In this document: positions 6,173-13,890 of the stretch, one piece after another
Layout of the letters: every line of letters begins with the position of its first letter
Numbering within the stretch: the stretch's first letter is position 1
The notes under the pieces: model-generated
The model's input: only the letters and a program-made list of their open reading frames with translations
Database searches by the model: none
Told to the model about the DNA's origin: nothing
NCBI GenBank assembly: GCA_050875145.1
Contig: JBNMLH010000030.1
Span: forward strand, 1 to 20,429
Length of the DNA: 20,429 bases
Direction: 5' to 3'
DNA from: CAG-411 sp050875145
GTDB lineage: Bacteria; Bacillota; Clostridia; Lachnospirales; Lachnospiraceae
Translations under genes and position numbers: made by a program

Positions 6173-8569
6173 ATGAGTATATATGATGGTTTAAATAAAG
6201 AACAACTACAAGCAGTTCAGCACAATGAAGGACCGCTTCTTATTCTTGCAGGTGCCGGGTCTGGTAAAACAAGAGTCCTAACCCACCGTATCGCCTATCT
6301 GATGGACGAAATCGGAGTAAACCCATGGAATATCCTTGCCCTTACCTTTACCAATAAGGCAGCAAAAGAAATGAGAGAACGTGTAGATTCTTTGATTGGT
6401 TTTGGTTCTGAAAATATTTGGATCAGTACTTTCCACTCTACTTGTGTACGCATTTTAAGAAAATATATTAATTATTTAGGATATGATAATAGTTTTACCA
6501 TCTATGATAGCGATGACCAAAAAACGCTGATGCGTGATATTATCAAATATTTAGAATTGGACCCTAAAAAGTTTCGTGAACGTGCAATTCTGAATCGTAT
6601 TTCAGCCGCAAAAAATGATTTTATCTCGCCAGAGGCTTATGCACTTGCGGCTGGAAATGATATACTATACAAAACTTACTCTGCCTGTTACACAGAATAT
6701 CAAAAACGTCTTATGCAAAATAATGCATTGGATTTTGATGATTTATTGTTTAAAAGTGTAGAATTGTTCCAAAATAATAAAGATGTTCTTGCCTACTACC
6801 AGAATCGCTTTAAATATATTATGGTAGATGAATATCAGGATACCAATTCAGTCCAGTTTAAATTATTAGAATTGCTTGCCACTACTACAAATTCAGAGGG
6901 AGAACAATGTCATAATCTCTGTGTAGTTGGTGACGATGACCAGTCGATTTATCGTTTCCGCGGTGCCAACATTTATAATATTTTAAACTTTGAAAAATCC
7001 TATCCTGAAACAAAAATCATCCGTCTGGAACAAAATTACCGCTCTACAAAGACAATTTTAAATGCAGCAAATGAGGTAATTTCCAACAACAGCGAACGAA
7101 AAGAGAAGAAACTCTGGACAGAAAATGAAGAAGGAGATGCTCTGACCTTCTCTCAGTTTGATACTGCTTATCAGGAAGCAGAAGCAATTGCAGATTCCAT
7201 CGCTTCTGCTTGCGAAAATGGCTATGATAACTATAAAGAATATGCTATTCTTTACCGCACCAATGCACAATCCCGTATCTTGGAGGAAAAACTTGTGCAA
7301 AGAAACATACCATATAAACTGGTAGGTGGCGTAAACTTCTATCAAAGAAAAGAAATCAAAGATGTTCTTGCCTATCTTAGAACCATTAATAATGGTAGAG
7401 ATGATGTATCTGTCAAACGTATCATCAATGTACCAAAGCGAGGAATCGGTCTAACATCTATTGATCGACTGATGGATTACTCTATTTCAAATGATACAAG
7501 TTTTTACGATGCCTGTAAACACGCAGAACAAATTCCAGGCCTTTCAAGAGCCGCTGGAAAAATCAGTCCTTTCGTCAGCATGATTGAAATTTTGAAGGGG
7601 AAATTAGGGAATCCTACTTATTCTTTATCCGATTTATTTGATGAAGTCTTGGAAGCTACTGGCTACGTGGAAGATTTAGAAGCAGAAGATACGGATGAGG
7701 CACGCAGTCGTATTGAAAACATTGACGAACTGCGCAACAAATTAGTTAGCTTTGAAGAAAATGCCGCGGAGGATGCCAGCCTAAATGATTTTCTAGAAGA
7801 AGTCTCTCTAGTGGCAGACATTGATAGTCTGGATGCAAATACAAACGTGGTAACCCTTATGACATTACACAGTGCAAAAGGTCTGGAATTTCCTAATGTT
7901 TATCTATGTGGTATGGAAGATGGTATCTTTCCAAGCTACATGAGCATTACCTCTGATGATCCTATGGATATCGAAGAGGAACGCCGTCTTTGTTATGTCG
8001 GTATCACTCGTGCCATGAAACGCCTGCACCTTACCTGCGCCAGACAACGTATGCAGAATGGCGAAATACGCTTTAACAAACCATCTCGTTTTGTACATGA
8101 AATTCCACGTTATCTCATGACACAACAAGCCACTTCATCTATTTATACAAGTGGTTCCATGCAGGATGCTTATAACGATACCTTACAACGTTTTAAAACA
8201 GTCTCCTCCAACCAGAATAAACCATTTCAGTACACAAGTGCCTCTGGTCAAAGCAGCTTTTCTAACGCAACCTCTGGAGGATATGCGAAACGAACTGGAA
8301 AGGATCCCTTTGCAAACAATCCTATGATTCAAAAAGGATTTCGTTTTGAAAAACCTTATCAGAGTAAGCCATCTGCTGCAAAGATGCTGCACTCTTTTTC
8401 CAAACCAGACTACGAGGTTGGTGATACTGTCTCACATACTAAATTCGGATCAGGCAAGGTATTAAAAATAGAAGAAGGGAAAAAAGATTACGCGGTTACA
8501 GTAGAATTTGAAGATGCTGGAAAAAAGAAAATGATGGCAGCTTTTGCACAATTAAAAAAAATAGATTAG
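6173..8569 (+). CDS. pcrA: ATP-dependent 3'-5' DNA helicase PcrA/UvrD
   Basis: This 798-aa superfamily 1A helicase acts in DNA repair, rolling-circle plasmid replication and clearing of RecA or stalled RNA polymerase. The ATG at 6173 follows GGAGGT at good spacing. Helicase motifs occur in order: Q motif near GLNKEQLQAV; Walker A GAGSGKT (27-33); Ia FTNKAAKEM (about 59-67); II VDEYQDT (218-224); III GDDDQSIYRFRGA (253-265); IV LEQNYRST (285-292); V TLHSAKGLEFPNVYL; VI EEERRLCYVGITRA. A flexible Ser/Gln-rich linker leads to a C-terminal Tudor-like domain of about 50 residues (from about 747, YEVGDTVSHTKFGSGKV), the RNA-polymerase-binding module of PcrA. Size and order match Firmicute PcrA (about 740 aa), slightly longer in the linker. 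The plasmid and repair roles are family knowledge. Confidence 0.97.
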   Translation: MSIYDGLNKEQLQAVQHNEGPLLILAGAGSGKTRVLTHRIAYLMDEIGVNPWNILALTFTNKAAKEMRERVDSLIGFGSENIWISTFHSTCVRILRKYINYLGYDNSFTIYDSDDQKTLMRDIIKYLELDPKKFRERAILNRISAAKNDFISPEAYALAAGNDILYKTYSACYTEYQKRLMQNNALDFDDLLFKSVELFQNNKDVLAYYQNRFKYIMVDEYQDTNSVQFKLLELLATTTNSEGEQCHNLCVVGDDDQSIYRFRGANIYNILNFEKSYPETKIIRLEQNYRSTKTILNAANEVISNNSERKEKKLWTENEEGDALTFSQFDTAYQEAEAIADSIASACENGYDNYKEYAILYRTNAQSRILEEKLVQRNIPYKLVGGVNFYQRKEIKDVLAYLRTINNGRDDVSVKRIINVPKRGIGLTSIDRLMDYSISNDTSFYDACKHAEQIPGLSRAAGKISPFVSMIEILKGKLGNPTYSLSDLFDEVLEATGYVEDLEAEDTDEARSRIENIDELRNKLVSFEENAAEDASLNDFLEEVSLVADIDSLDANTNVVTLMTLHSAKGLEFPNVYLCGMEDGIFPSYMSITSDDPMDIEEERRLCYVGITRAMKRLHLTCARQRMQNGEIRFNKPSRFVHEIPRYLMTQQATSSIYTSGSMQDAYNDTLQRFKTVSSNQNKPFQYTSASGQSSFSNATSGGYAKRTGKDPFANNPMIQKGFRFEKPYQSKPSAAKMLHSFSKPDYEVGDTVSHTKFGSGKVLKIEEGKKDYAVTVEFEDAGKKKMMAAFAQLKKID

Positions 8570-8609
8570 TGTGGTAAAATAAATATTTTTGTGGTAAAAT
8601 AAATAATAT
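8570..8609 (+). repeat. Tandem 20-bp direct repeat after pcrA
   Basis: Two 20-base units (8570-8589 and 8590-8609) share their first 16 bases, TGTGGTAAAATAAATA. Each contains TGGTAAAAT, which fits an extended -10. A further possible promoter, TTGTGG-16-TATACA (8589-8616), overlaps the second copy and would serve the small membrane-protein gene at 8656. The repeat is plain; the promoter reading is tentative. Confidence 0.6.
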
Positions 8610-8655
8610 ATATACAGATAAGTATATGAGGGAAAAAAAGAAGGGAATGATAACT

Positions 8656-8940
8656 ATGAATCAAAAACTAGAAGAACTTATTGCTACTGCTCATTTAAAC
8701 GACTTAATTCGTCAAAAAAAGGATGAGGAAAAGAAAGCGAATACAGTTGTCTGGGTACTTGCTGTTATTGGTGCAGTTGCTGCTATTGCCGGTATCGCTT
8801 ACGCAGTTGTAAAATACTTCACCCCAACCTATTTAGATGATGATTTTGATGACTTTGATGATGATTTTGACGATGATTTTTATTCGGATGATGAAATTGT
8901 AAATATTGAACCTACCGGAGAAAACAACGAAGAAAAATAA
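8656..8940 (+). CDS. Small single-pass membrane protein with acidic C-terminal tail
   Basis: I start this at the ATG at 8656 (MNQKLEELIAT...), about nine bases after AAGGGA. In-frame ATGs at 8626 and 8647 have poor or no spacing to that site. The protein is 94 aa: a charged N-terminal helix (1-28, LEELIATAHLNDLIRQKKDEEKK), one hydrophobic helix rich in Val and Ala (about 32-54), and a tail with clustered Asp/Phe (DDDFDDFDDDFDDDF, about 61-75) ending in Glu. It has no signal-peptidase site, so it is probably membrane anchored. Orientation is uncertain, and the positive segment before the helix suggests the N-terminus is inside. I know no function. It sits between pcrA and the terminator at 8953 and could be co-transcribed with pcrA. 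Confidence 0.75.
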   Translation: MNQKLEELIATAHLNDLIRQKKDEEKKANTVVWVLAVIGAVAAIAGIAYAVVKYFTPTYLDDDFDDFDDDFDDDFYSDDEIVNIEPTGENNEEK

Positions 8941-8952
8941 TTTTTAGCAAAG

Positions 8953-8985
8953 AGCTGATGCACCTATCGTGTATCAGCTTTTTTT
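8953..8985 (+). terminator. Rho-independent terminator
   Basis: AGCTGATGCAC (8953-8963) pairs with GTGTATCAGCT (8969-8979, one G-U) around a 5-base loop, followed by seven Ts. It lies just past the small membrane-protein gene and separates it from the sporulation promoter of dpaA. Confidence 0.9.
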
Positions 8986-8988
8986 GTA

Positions 8989-9015
8989 ACCCTTTCTTTC
9001 TCTTTTCATACAATA
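8989..9015 (+). promoter_or_regulatory. Probable sigma-K promoter of dpaAB
   Basis: The Bacillus sigma-K consensus is AC, 16-17 bases, then CATAnnnTA. Here AC (8989-8990) is followed by exactly 16 bases and CATACAATA (9007-9015). Transcription would start near 9022, about 25 bases before the dpaA ATG. In Bacillus subtilis the equivalent spoVF operon is transcribed by sigma-K in the mother cell, so the match fits the gene's role. No competing sigma-A promoter is evident. Confidence 0.75.
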
Positions 9016-9047
9016 TAGTATATCTTTTTTAAGGATGGTTTTGTTCT

Positions 9048-9935
9048 ATGGCTCGTGATTTTCTCTCCTACACAATCACCATGATTGGTGGAGATTACCG
9101 TCAACTTTTACTATACAAAAAATTTCTGAAAATGGGCTTTTCTGTCTCAGGAATTGCATTGCCAAGCAACACCGATGAGGGAGAATTGCACGCAGAAAGC
9201 CTAGATTCTTCCGCCAACCTTTTACCAAGTGATATATGGATTACTGGAATTCCTTTTACAAAAGATAATACACATATCTATACCGAAAATAAAAATTATC
9301 TCATTACCATTGATTATTTTTTTCAGCATTTAAAACAACATCCTCCTAAAATGCTGATTGGAGGACATTTTCCTCAAGAAGTATTAGATTTTGCAAGGAA
9401 CTATCAAATTCCCTGCCATGATTTATTGAAGTGTGATTCCATTGCTATCGCAAACGCAATTCCCACTGCCGAAGGTGCTATTTACCATGCAATTAAAGCC
9501 AGTCCACATGTATTACACAAATCTCGTTGCCTAATTCTTGGATTTGGTAGATGCGGAAAAGCTTTAGCCAGAAAATTAAAAGGATTCGATGCACAGGTCA
9601 CTATTTGTGCAAGAAAAGATACCGATTTTGCTTTTGCAGAAAGTTGTGGCTATGAAACACTATCATACGATCAGCTCGCCGATCATATTGGAAATTTCTT
9701 ATTTATTTTTAATACGGTTCCCGTACGTGTTCTTGATAAACACAGACTCTCTTTTATCAGTAAAGATGCTGTTATTATTGACATTGCCTCCATGCCAGGC
9801 GGAGTAGATTTTGATACTGCCGAAAAACTTAGTATTACAACCATACATTGCCTTGGTATTCCGGGTAAATTATCCCCAAAAACCGCAGCCGATATTTTAG
9901 CAAAACAGATTATTGTACTACTTAAATCTATGTAA
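9048..9935 (+). CDS. dpaA: Dipicolinate synthase subunit A
   Basis: With DpaB, this mother-cell enzyme oxidises the lysine-pathway intermediate dihydrodipicolinate (or its hydrated precursor) to dipicolinic acid. That acid is then loaded into the spore core with calcium and gives heat resistance. The 295-aa protein matches the family length. The N-terminal region begins with TMIGGDYRQ, the family hallmark, and includes GGHFPQE near 105-111. A central conserved stretch, NAIPTAEGAIYHAI (136-149), precedes the Rossmann nucleotide-binding motif GFGRCG (165-170). Later come FNTVPV and IDIASMPGGVDF, then GIPGKLSPKTAA near the end. The ATG is preceded by AAGGATGG. It is followed after 86 bases by dpaB; a sigma-K-type promoter lies just upstream. 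Confidence 0.95.
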   Translation: MARDFLSYTITMIGGDYRQLLLYKKFLKMGFSVSGIALPSNTDEGELHAESLDSSANLLPSDIWITGIPFTKDNTHIYTENKNYLITIDYFFQHLKQHPPKMLIGGHFPQEVLDFARNYQIPCHDLLKCDSIAIANAIPTAEGAIYHAIKASPHVLHKSRCLILGFGRCGKALARKLKGFDAQVTICARKDTDFAFAESCGYETLSYDQLADHIGNFLFIFNTVPVRVLDKHRLSFISKDAVIIDIASMPGGVDFDTAEKLSITTIHCLGIPGKLSPKTAADILAKQIIVLLKSM

Positions 9936-10021
9936 AATAGGAAAAACCACCTAATTTAATGCAAGCAAACTGAGGAATACCTGTTGTGCAGGTACCATAA
10001 AAAAGGAAAGAAGGAATCTCT

Positions 10022-10615
10022 ATGACGCTATCCGGAAAGACAATCGGTTTTGCCATGACCGGTTCTTTTTGTACTTATGAGAAAGCTTTTGAACAAATGA
10101 AACTATTAAAAAAGATGGGGGCAACCATCATCCCTATTTTTTCCTATGTACCACAGGAAATGGAATGCCGTTTTGGTTCCTGTAAATACTTTTTAGAAAA
10201 AGCAGAAGAAATTTCCGAAAATCACCCTATTCTTACAATTTCGCAAGCAGAACCTATCGGTCCAAAAGGAATGTTGGATATCCTCCTCATTGCTCCTTGT
10301 ACTGGAAATACCATGGCAAAACTCTCCATGGCAATTACCGATTCTCCGGTACTGATGGCTGCAAAATCTCAACTTAGAACTGAGCGCCCGGTAGTGCTTT
10401 CTCTTGCAAGCAATGACAGTCTTGGACTCAATTTTAAAAATTTAGGAGAACTTTATGCAATAAAACATGTTTTCTTTGTTCCCTTCGGTCAGGACGATTA
10501 TTGTAAAAAGCCAAATTCTCTGGTTGCACACATGGATTTCATTCCTGCAACGCTGGAAATGGCTCTGGAAGAAAAACAAATACAGCCTGTTCTTCAATCG
10601 TATGAAGCACATTAA
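10022..10615 (+). CDS. dpaB: Dipicolinate synthase subunit B (flavoprotein)
   Basis: This second subunit of the spore dipicolinate synthase belongs to the flavoprotein (HFCD/UbiX-like) fold family. The 197-aa length matches SpoVFB. The N-terminal GFAMTGSFCTYEK (9-21) is the FMN-phosphate-binding loop region. Further conserved stretches are LLIAPCTGNTMAKLSMAITDSPVLMAAK (about 87-114) and the NSLVAHMDFIPATLEMALE C-terminal region. AAGGA lies six bases before the ATG. The 86-base gap after dpaA holds only a 6-bp hairpin (TACCTG/CAGGTA, 9978-9994) and no promoter or terminator I can support, so the two are probably co-transcribed. The asd and dapG genes that follow it in Bacillus are absent here, and asnB lies convergently instead. 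Confidence 0.95.
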   Translation: MTLSGKTIGFAMTGSFCTYEKAFEQMKLLKKMGATIIPIFSYVPQEMECRFGSCKYFLEKAEEISENHPILTISQAEPIGPKGMLDILLIAPCTGNTMAKLSMAITDSPVLMAAKSQLRTERPVVLSLASNDSLGLNFKNLGELYAIKHVFFVPFGQDDYCKKPNSLVAHMDFIPATLEMALEEKQIQPVLQSYEAH

Positions 10616-10654
10616 ACAATATTCAATACCAGGTTTAGATTAACTTATTTTTAC

Positions 10655-10711
10655 ACTGACAGAATCATAAATTCCGTAACCCAACGAAAGTCAATGATTG
10701 ATTCTGTCAGT
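10655..10711. terminator. Possible bidirectional terminator between dpaB and asnB
   Basis: ACTGACAGAATCA (10655-10667) and TGATTCTGTCAGT (10699-10711) are a perfect 13-bp inverted repeat around a 31-base loop, placed between the convergent dpaB and asnB genes. U-runs on both sides are weak and interrupted (AATTTT on plus; GTAAAAA on minus), so termination is plausible but not textbook. Confidence 0.5.
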
Positions 10712-10772
10712 AATTTTACAACTATTTTTAGATTTTCATTTGTTTCTTTAGTGCCACAAGAATATGCCGTTT

Positions 10773-12701
10773 TTATAAGCGTAACTGGACATGATATTTT
10801 TCCATCCAATAATTCATTTGAAGCAGATATGCATACATCTGCGGTGTTGCCATTAACTGACCAAACCATGGTTTTCCGTAATCCGATGTAGTACGCATCA
10901 ATCGCTCCAAATATTCGCGATTTACCAATTTGGTAATTGGAGCCGCAGAATCGGATAAGACTTCTTTTAAATTTTTCTTTAACAAAGCTTCAAATTTTGG
11001 ATCGTAGGTCTTTGGATACGGACATTTTTTTCGGTAAAGCACTTCATTTGGCAGATAGGATCCCATAGCATCCTTTAGCAAACTCTTAACCTGCTGATTA
11101 TAATATTTGTAATTCCAAGGCATCTGATATAAATATTCTACCAGTCTATGGTCCGCAAATGGCACACGAACCTCCAATCCCTTCGCCATTGTCATTCTAT
11201 CTTTTCTTTCTAATAAAGTAGCCATAAACCAGTTCATATTCAAATGAGAAAGTTCTCTCTCTCTACGTTCTAACATTAATTTCCACTGTCGCTCATTTAC
11301 TTTTGCCAAATCTGATTGCTCCATAGAGAACAATTGATCCTGTTTTATTTTTGCCTCTTCCGGTAACAAAGACATTTCTCGTAAACTTCGATCATATTGA
11401 GACTGAACGTATTCTTCTAATGGTAATGTTTCACACAATTCACTCTCCAAAACAGCTTTCCGAAATTCCAAATCCCGCGACCACGGAAAACGATTAATAG
11501 AGAAACTTTCTTCCGCACGAAACCATGGATACCCTCCAAAAATTTCATCTGCACATTCTCCTGACAAACATACCGTATGCTTTTCCTTTATTCTTCCCGC
11601 AAAATATAACAAAGAAGCATCTACATCCGTCATTCCCGGTAAATCTTTTGCATCCACAGCCTCAAATAAGCTATCATATAGGTCTTCATATGCACATTCC
11701 AGATAAATGTGATTAGAACCAATTGCAGCTACCATTTTATCAACATAAGGACGATCCTGCTCCGGCTGAAAACTGGATGCTCTAAAATTTTCCTGATTAT
11801 CTGTATAATCAAAAGAATAGGTGTCTAACACAGTTCCTTTCTTTTCCTGATATTTTGCTGCTACTGCTGATACAACACTGGAATCCAAACCTCCTGACAA
11901 CAATGTACAAATCGGTACATCCGACACCATCTGTCGCTCAATAGCATCTGTCAGTATTTCACGAACCCGCTCCACTGCTTCTAAATAGGAATCGGTCACA
12001 ACCACTGCTTTGGGTTTCCAATATTGATGCTGTACAAAACCACCATCACTAAAGCTTCCACAATGCCCCGGTAAAACTTCATACACCTGCTCAAACACTC
12101 CGCAACCAGGCACTCTGGCGGGTCCAATGCCAAATAATTCACATAGCCCATATTTATTTATAACCGGCTCTACTGCATTTCCCGCAAATAACGCTTTTAT
12201 TTCGGAAGCAAAATAGAATATTCCATTCCTAAGGGTATAAAATAATGGTTTCACTCCCAATCGGTCTCTACAAAAGAAGGTTGTTCGTTCTCTTTCATTC
12301 CATATAACAAAGCTATATATTCCGTTTAGTTTATCTACTAGCTCTTTTCCATATGCAATATAGCCATTTAATACTACTTCCGTATCTGATGTAGTAGAAA
12401 ATACATACCCAAGTTTCACAAGCTCGGTTCGAATTTCTCCTGCATTGTATATTTCTCCATTATAAACTATCACATACTCTTTTCCGTCCACTACTTTTCT
12501 CATAGGCTGCTTTCCCCTTTCAGGGTCCATAACCGCAAGCCTTGTATGTGCAAATGCCACATGTTTTCCTACATAAACATCAAAATCATCCGGTCCTCTG
12601 TGGACAATTGTTTTTCCCATTTTTCTTACTCTGTTCTCATGAAGCGGTCTCTGCTCTATAAAATCATTTTCATAAGAAACATATCCTGCTATACCACACA
12701 T
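10773..12701 (-). CDS. asnB: Asparagine synthetase, glutamine-hydrolysing
   Basis: This enzyme makes asparagine from aspartate, glutamine and ATP in the cytoplasm. I start it at the ATG at 12701, since this gives MCGIAG, whose Cys2 must be exposed as the glutaminase nucleophile, and AGGAGG lies six bases upstream. An ATG at 12707 abuts that site, and a longer reading from 12770 would bury Cys2. The 642-aa protein has the class II glutamine amidotransferase domain (1-210: VHRGPDD, HTRLAVMD, YNGEIYN, TTSDTEVV) and then the synthetase domain with the pyrophosphate loop LLSGGLDSS near 270-280, SGECADEIFGGY, and LEVRVPFADHRLVEYL. Length fits Bacillus AsnB (about 632 aa). It appears monocistronic, with a candidate promoter at 12743-12770. 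No T-box leader is visible. Confidence 0.97.
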   Translation of the reverse strand: MCGIAGYVSYENDFIEQRPLHENRVRKMGKTIVHRGPDDFDVYVGKHVAFAHTRLAVMDPERGKQPMRKVVDGKEYVIVYNGEIYNAGEIRTELVKLGYVFSTTSDTEVVLNGYIAYGKELVDKLNGIYSFVIWNERERTTFFCRDRLGVKPLFYTLRNGIFYFASEIKALFAGNAVEPVINKYGLCELFGIGPARVPGCGVFEQVYEVLPGHCGSFSDGGFVQHQYWKPKAVVVTDSYLEAVERVREILTDAIERQMVSDVPICTLLSGGLDSSVVSAVAAKYQEKKGTVLDTYSFDYTDNQENFRASSFQPEQDRPYVDKMVAAIGSNHIYLECAYEDLYDSLFEAVDAKDLPGMTDVDASLLYFAGRIKEKHTVCLSGECADEIFGGYPWFRAEESFSINRFPWSRDLEFRKAVLESELCETLPLEEYVQSQYDRSLREMSLLPEEAKIKQDQLFSMEQSDLAKVNERQWKLMLERRERELSHLNMNWFMATLLERKDRMTMAKGLEVRVPFADHRLVEYLYQMPWNYKYYNQQVKSLLKDAMGSYLPNEVLYRKKCPYPKTYDPKFEALLKKNLKEVLSDSAAPITKLVNREYLERLMRTTSDYGKPWFGQLMATPQMYAYLLQMNYWMEKYHVQLRL

Positions 12702-12742
12702 ATACATCCTCCTATACGAATCTTTCCTCAGAAATTTCAAGC

Positions 12743-12770
12743 ATTGTATCCCAGCTATAAAAAAATCCAA
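12743..12770 (-). promoter_or_regulatory. Candidate asnB promoter, TTGGAT-16-TACAAT
   Basis: On the minus strand TTGGAT (12770-12765), a T-rich 16-base spacer and TACAAT (12748-12743) precede asnB. A start near 12736 leaves a short leader of about 35 bases containing AGGAGG, too short for a riboswitch or T-box. Confidence 0.55.
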
Positions 12771-12823
12771 AGCGATTATCTATTCTTTAATATATGATAG
12801 AAACAAAAAGATATGCACAATAA

Positions 12824-12877
12824 GAAAAAACCTCTTTAAGCAGATATTGGCAATTTACCATACCCACTTAAAGAGGT
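12824..12877 (-). terminator. Rho-independent terminator of the CobW-family operon
   Basis: On the minus strand, ACCTCTTTAAG (12877-12867, shown here as the paired arm) and its exact complement at 12840-12830 form an 11-bp stem around a 26-base loop, followed by TTTTTT. It lies about 45 bases past the stop at 12921 and separates this operon from asnB. Confidence 0.85.
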
Positions 12878-12920
12878 CTAATCATTTTATAGCACTTAAT
12901 ATAACAATGACCATTTCATT

Positions 12921-13871
12921 TTATGTGAAATATACAATTTCTTCTTTTGACTTTTCTGTTCTTTCTATTTTGACTGTGTCTAGTACAAGACCCTCCCCCT
13001 CATACTCCAGTGTGTACTCCACTTTTGCCTTTACGGTAATGTCTACCCAGTCACGAGTCTTAAACTCTGCTCCTCGGGAACAGTGACACTTAAATCCAAT
13101 AAACGTAATATCCTCTACGCAACAAGTCATCGCAAATCTTCCAGGTACAATCCACTCTGGTGGAAATCCCTCTGGATGATAAATGATTGCCTTAAATTTG
13201 AGCGTCTTGTCTTTATATTTTTCAGGATGATCGATGGCATCCATATACCAAATACCATAATCCTCCTCATTAATCTCAACTACATCTGCATTCAAGTCAA
13301 ATGGCATCTCTTCTTCCATACCATTTACTATATTTCCATTTTTATGTTCGTAAATAATCTGTGCACGACGATTGTTTGCTTTCACAAGTCGGCGGAAAGA
13401 TGGCATTGGTGTATCTTCGTCACAACGATTAAATATAACGGCATCTGCATCCGTAAACTGTTGCACAACCATACCTCCCATATTTGCCATATAGGTCTGA
13501 AATGTGCTGGCATCAATCGTTGTCAATATCTGCACCATAATCCAGTCATCCGGCATCTGCATTTCTCGAATCAATTCCGTCTGCCACATTCCATTGTACT
13601 CAATAAATACACGGTTCGGCTGATATTTTTTGTCTAGTTCCTCTAGATAGGCAGGTGTTAAATCTTCCTGTTCTTCTACTACGACCATGTCAATACCTAC
13701 TTTTTTCAAAAGCGCCTCATCATATTCAATTTCGCCTTCTTCACAACAGATTAAAAGTCCTGTTTCACCTTTCATAAAATCAGGTTCTTCGATGGTTCCC
13801 TGTATCAAACTTGTCTTACCACTTTCTAAAAATCCAGTAAACAAGTATACATATACTTCATTTTCTTCCAT
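12921..13871 (-). CDS. COG0523/CobW-type GTPase fused to a YcgQ/DUF1980-like C-terminal domain
   Basis: This 316-aa protein begins with a G3E-type GTPase domain: Walker A GFLESGKTS (13-21), a switch-like CCEEGEIEYDE (42-52), and FNRCDED (147-153) near the guanine-specificity site, as NRCD rather than NKxD. It lacks the CxCC metal motif seen in its neighbour. The C-terminal part (about 203-316) differs from a normal CobW C-domain. WYMDAIDHPEKYKDKTLKF, IVPGRFAMTCC, and later WVDITVKAKVEY match what I know of the C-terminal domain of YcgQ (DUF1980/TIGR03943), with Cys250, Cys251, Cys262 and Cys264 as possible metal ligands. GAGGAT precedes the ATG at 13871, 19 bases after the upstream GTPase gene. 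Together they suggest a metal-delivery pair; the metal and client are unknown. Confidence 0.82.
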   Translation of the reverse strand: MEENEVYVYLFTGFLESGKTSLIQGTIEEPDFMKGETGLLICCEEGEIEYDEALLKKVGIDMVVVEEQEDLTPAYLEELDKKYQPNRVFIEYNGMWQTELIREMQMPDDWIMVQILTTIDASTFQTYMANMGGMVVQQFTDADAVIFNRCDEDTPMPSFRRLVKANNRRAQIIYEHKNGNIVNGMEEEMPFDLNADVVEINEEDYGIWYMDAIDHPEKYKDKTLKFKAIIYHPEGFPPEWIVPGRFAMTCCVEDITFIGFKCHCSRGAEFKTRDWVDITVKAKVEYTLEYEGEGLVLDTVKIERTEKSKEEIVYFT

Positions 13872-13890
13872 ATCTCTATCCTCTCTGCTC

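Noticed and set aside
9936..10021. The small hairpin (TACCTG/CAGGTA) between dpaA and dpaB as a terminator.
   Set aside because: It is only 6 bp with no U-run, and both genes belong to one known operon.
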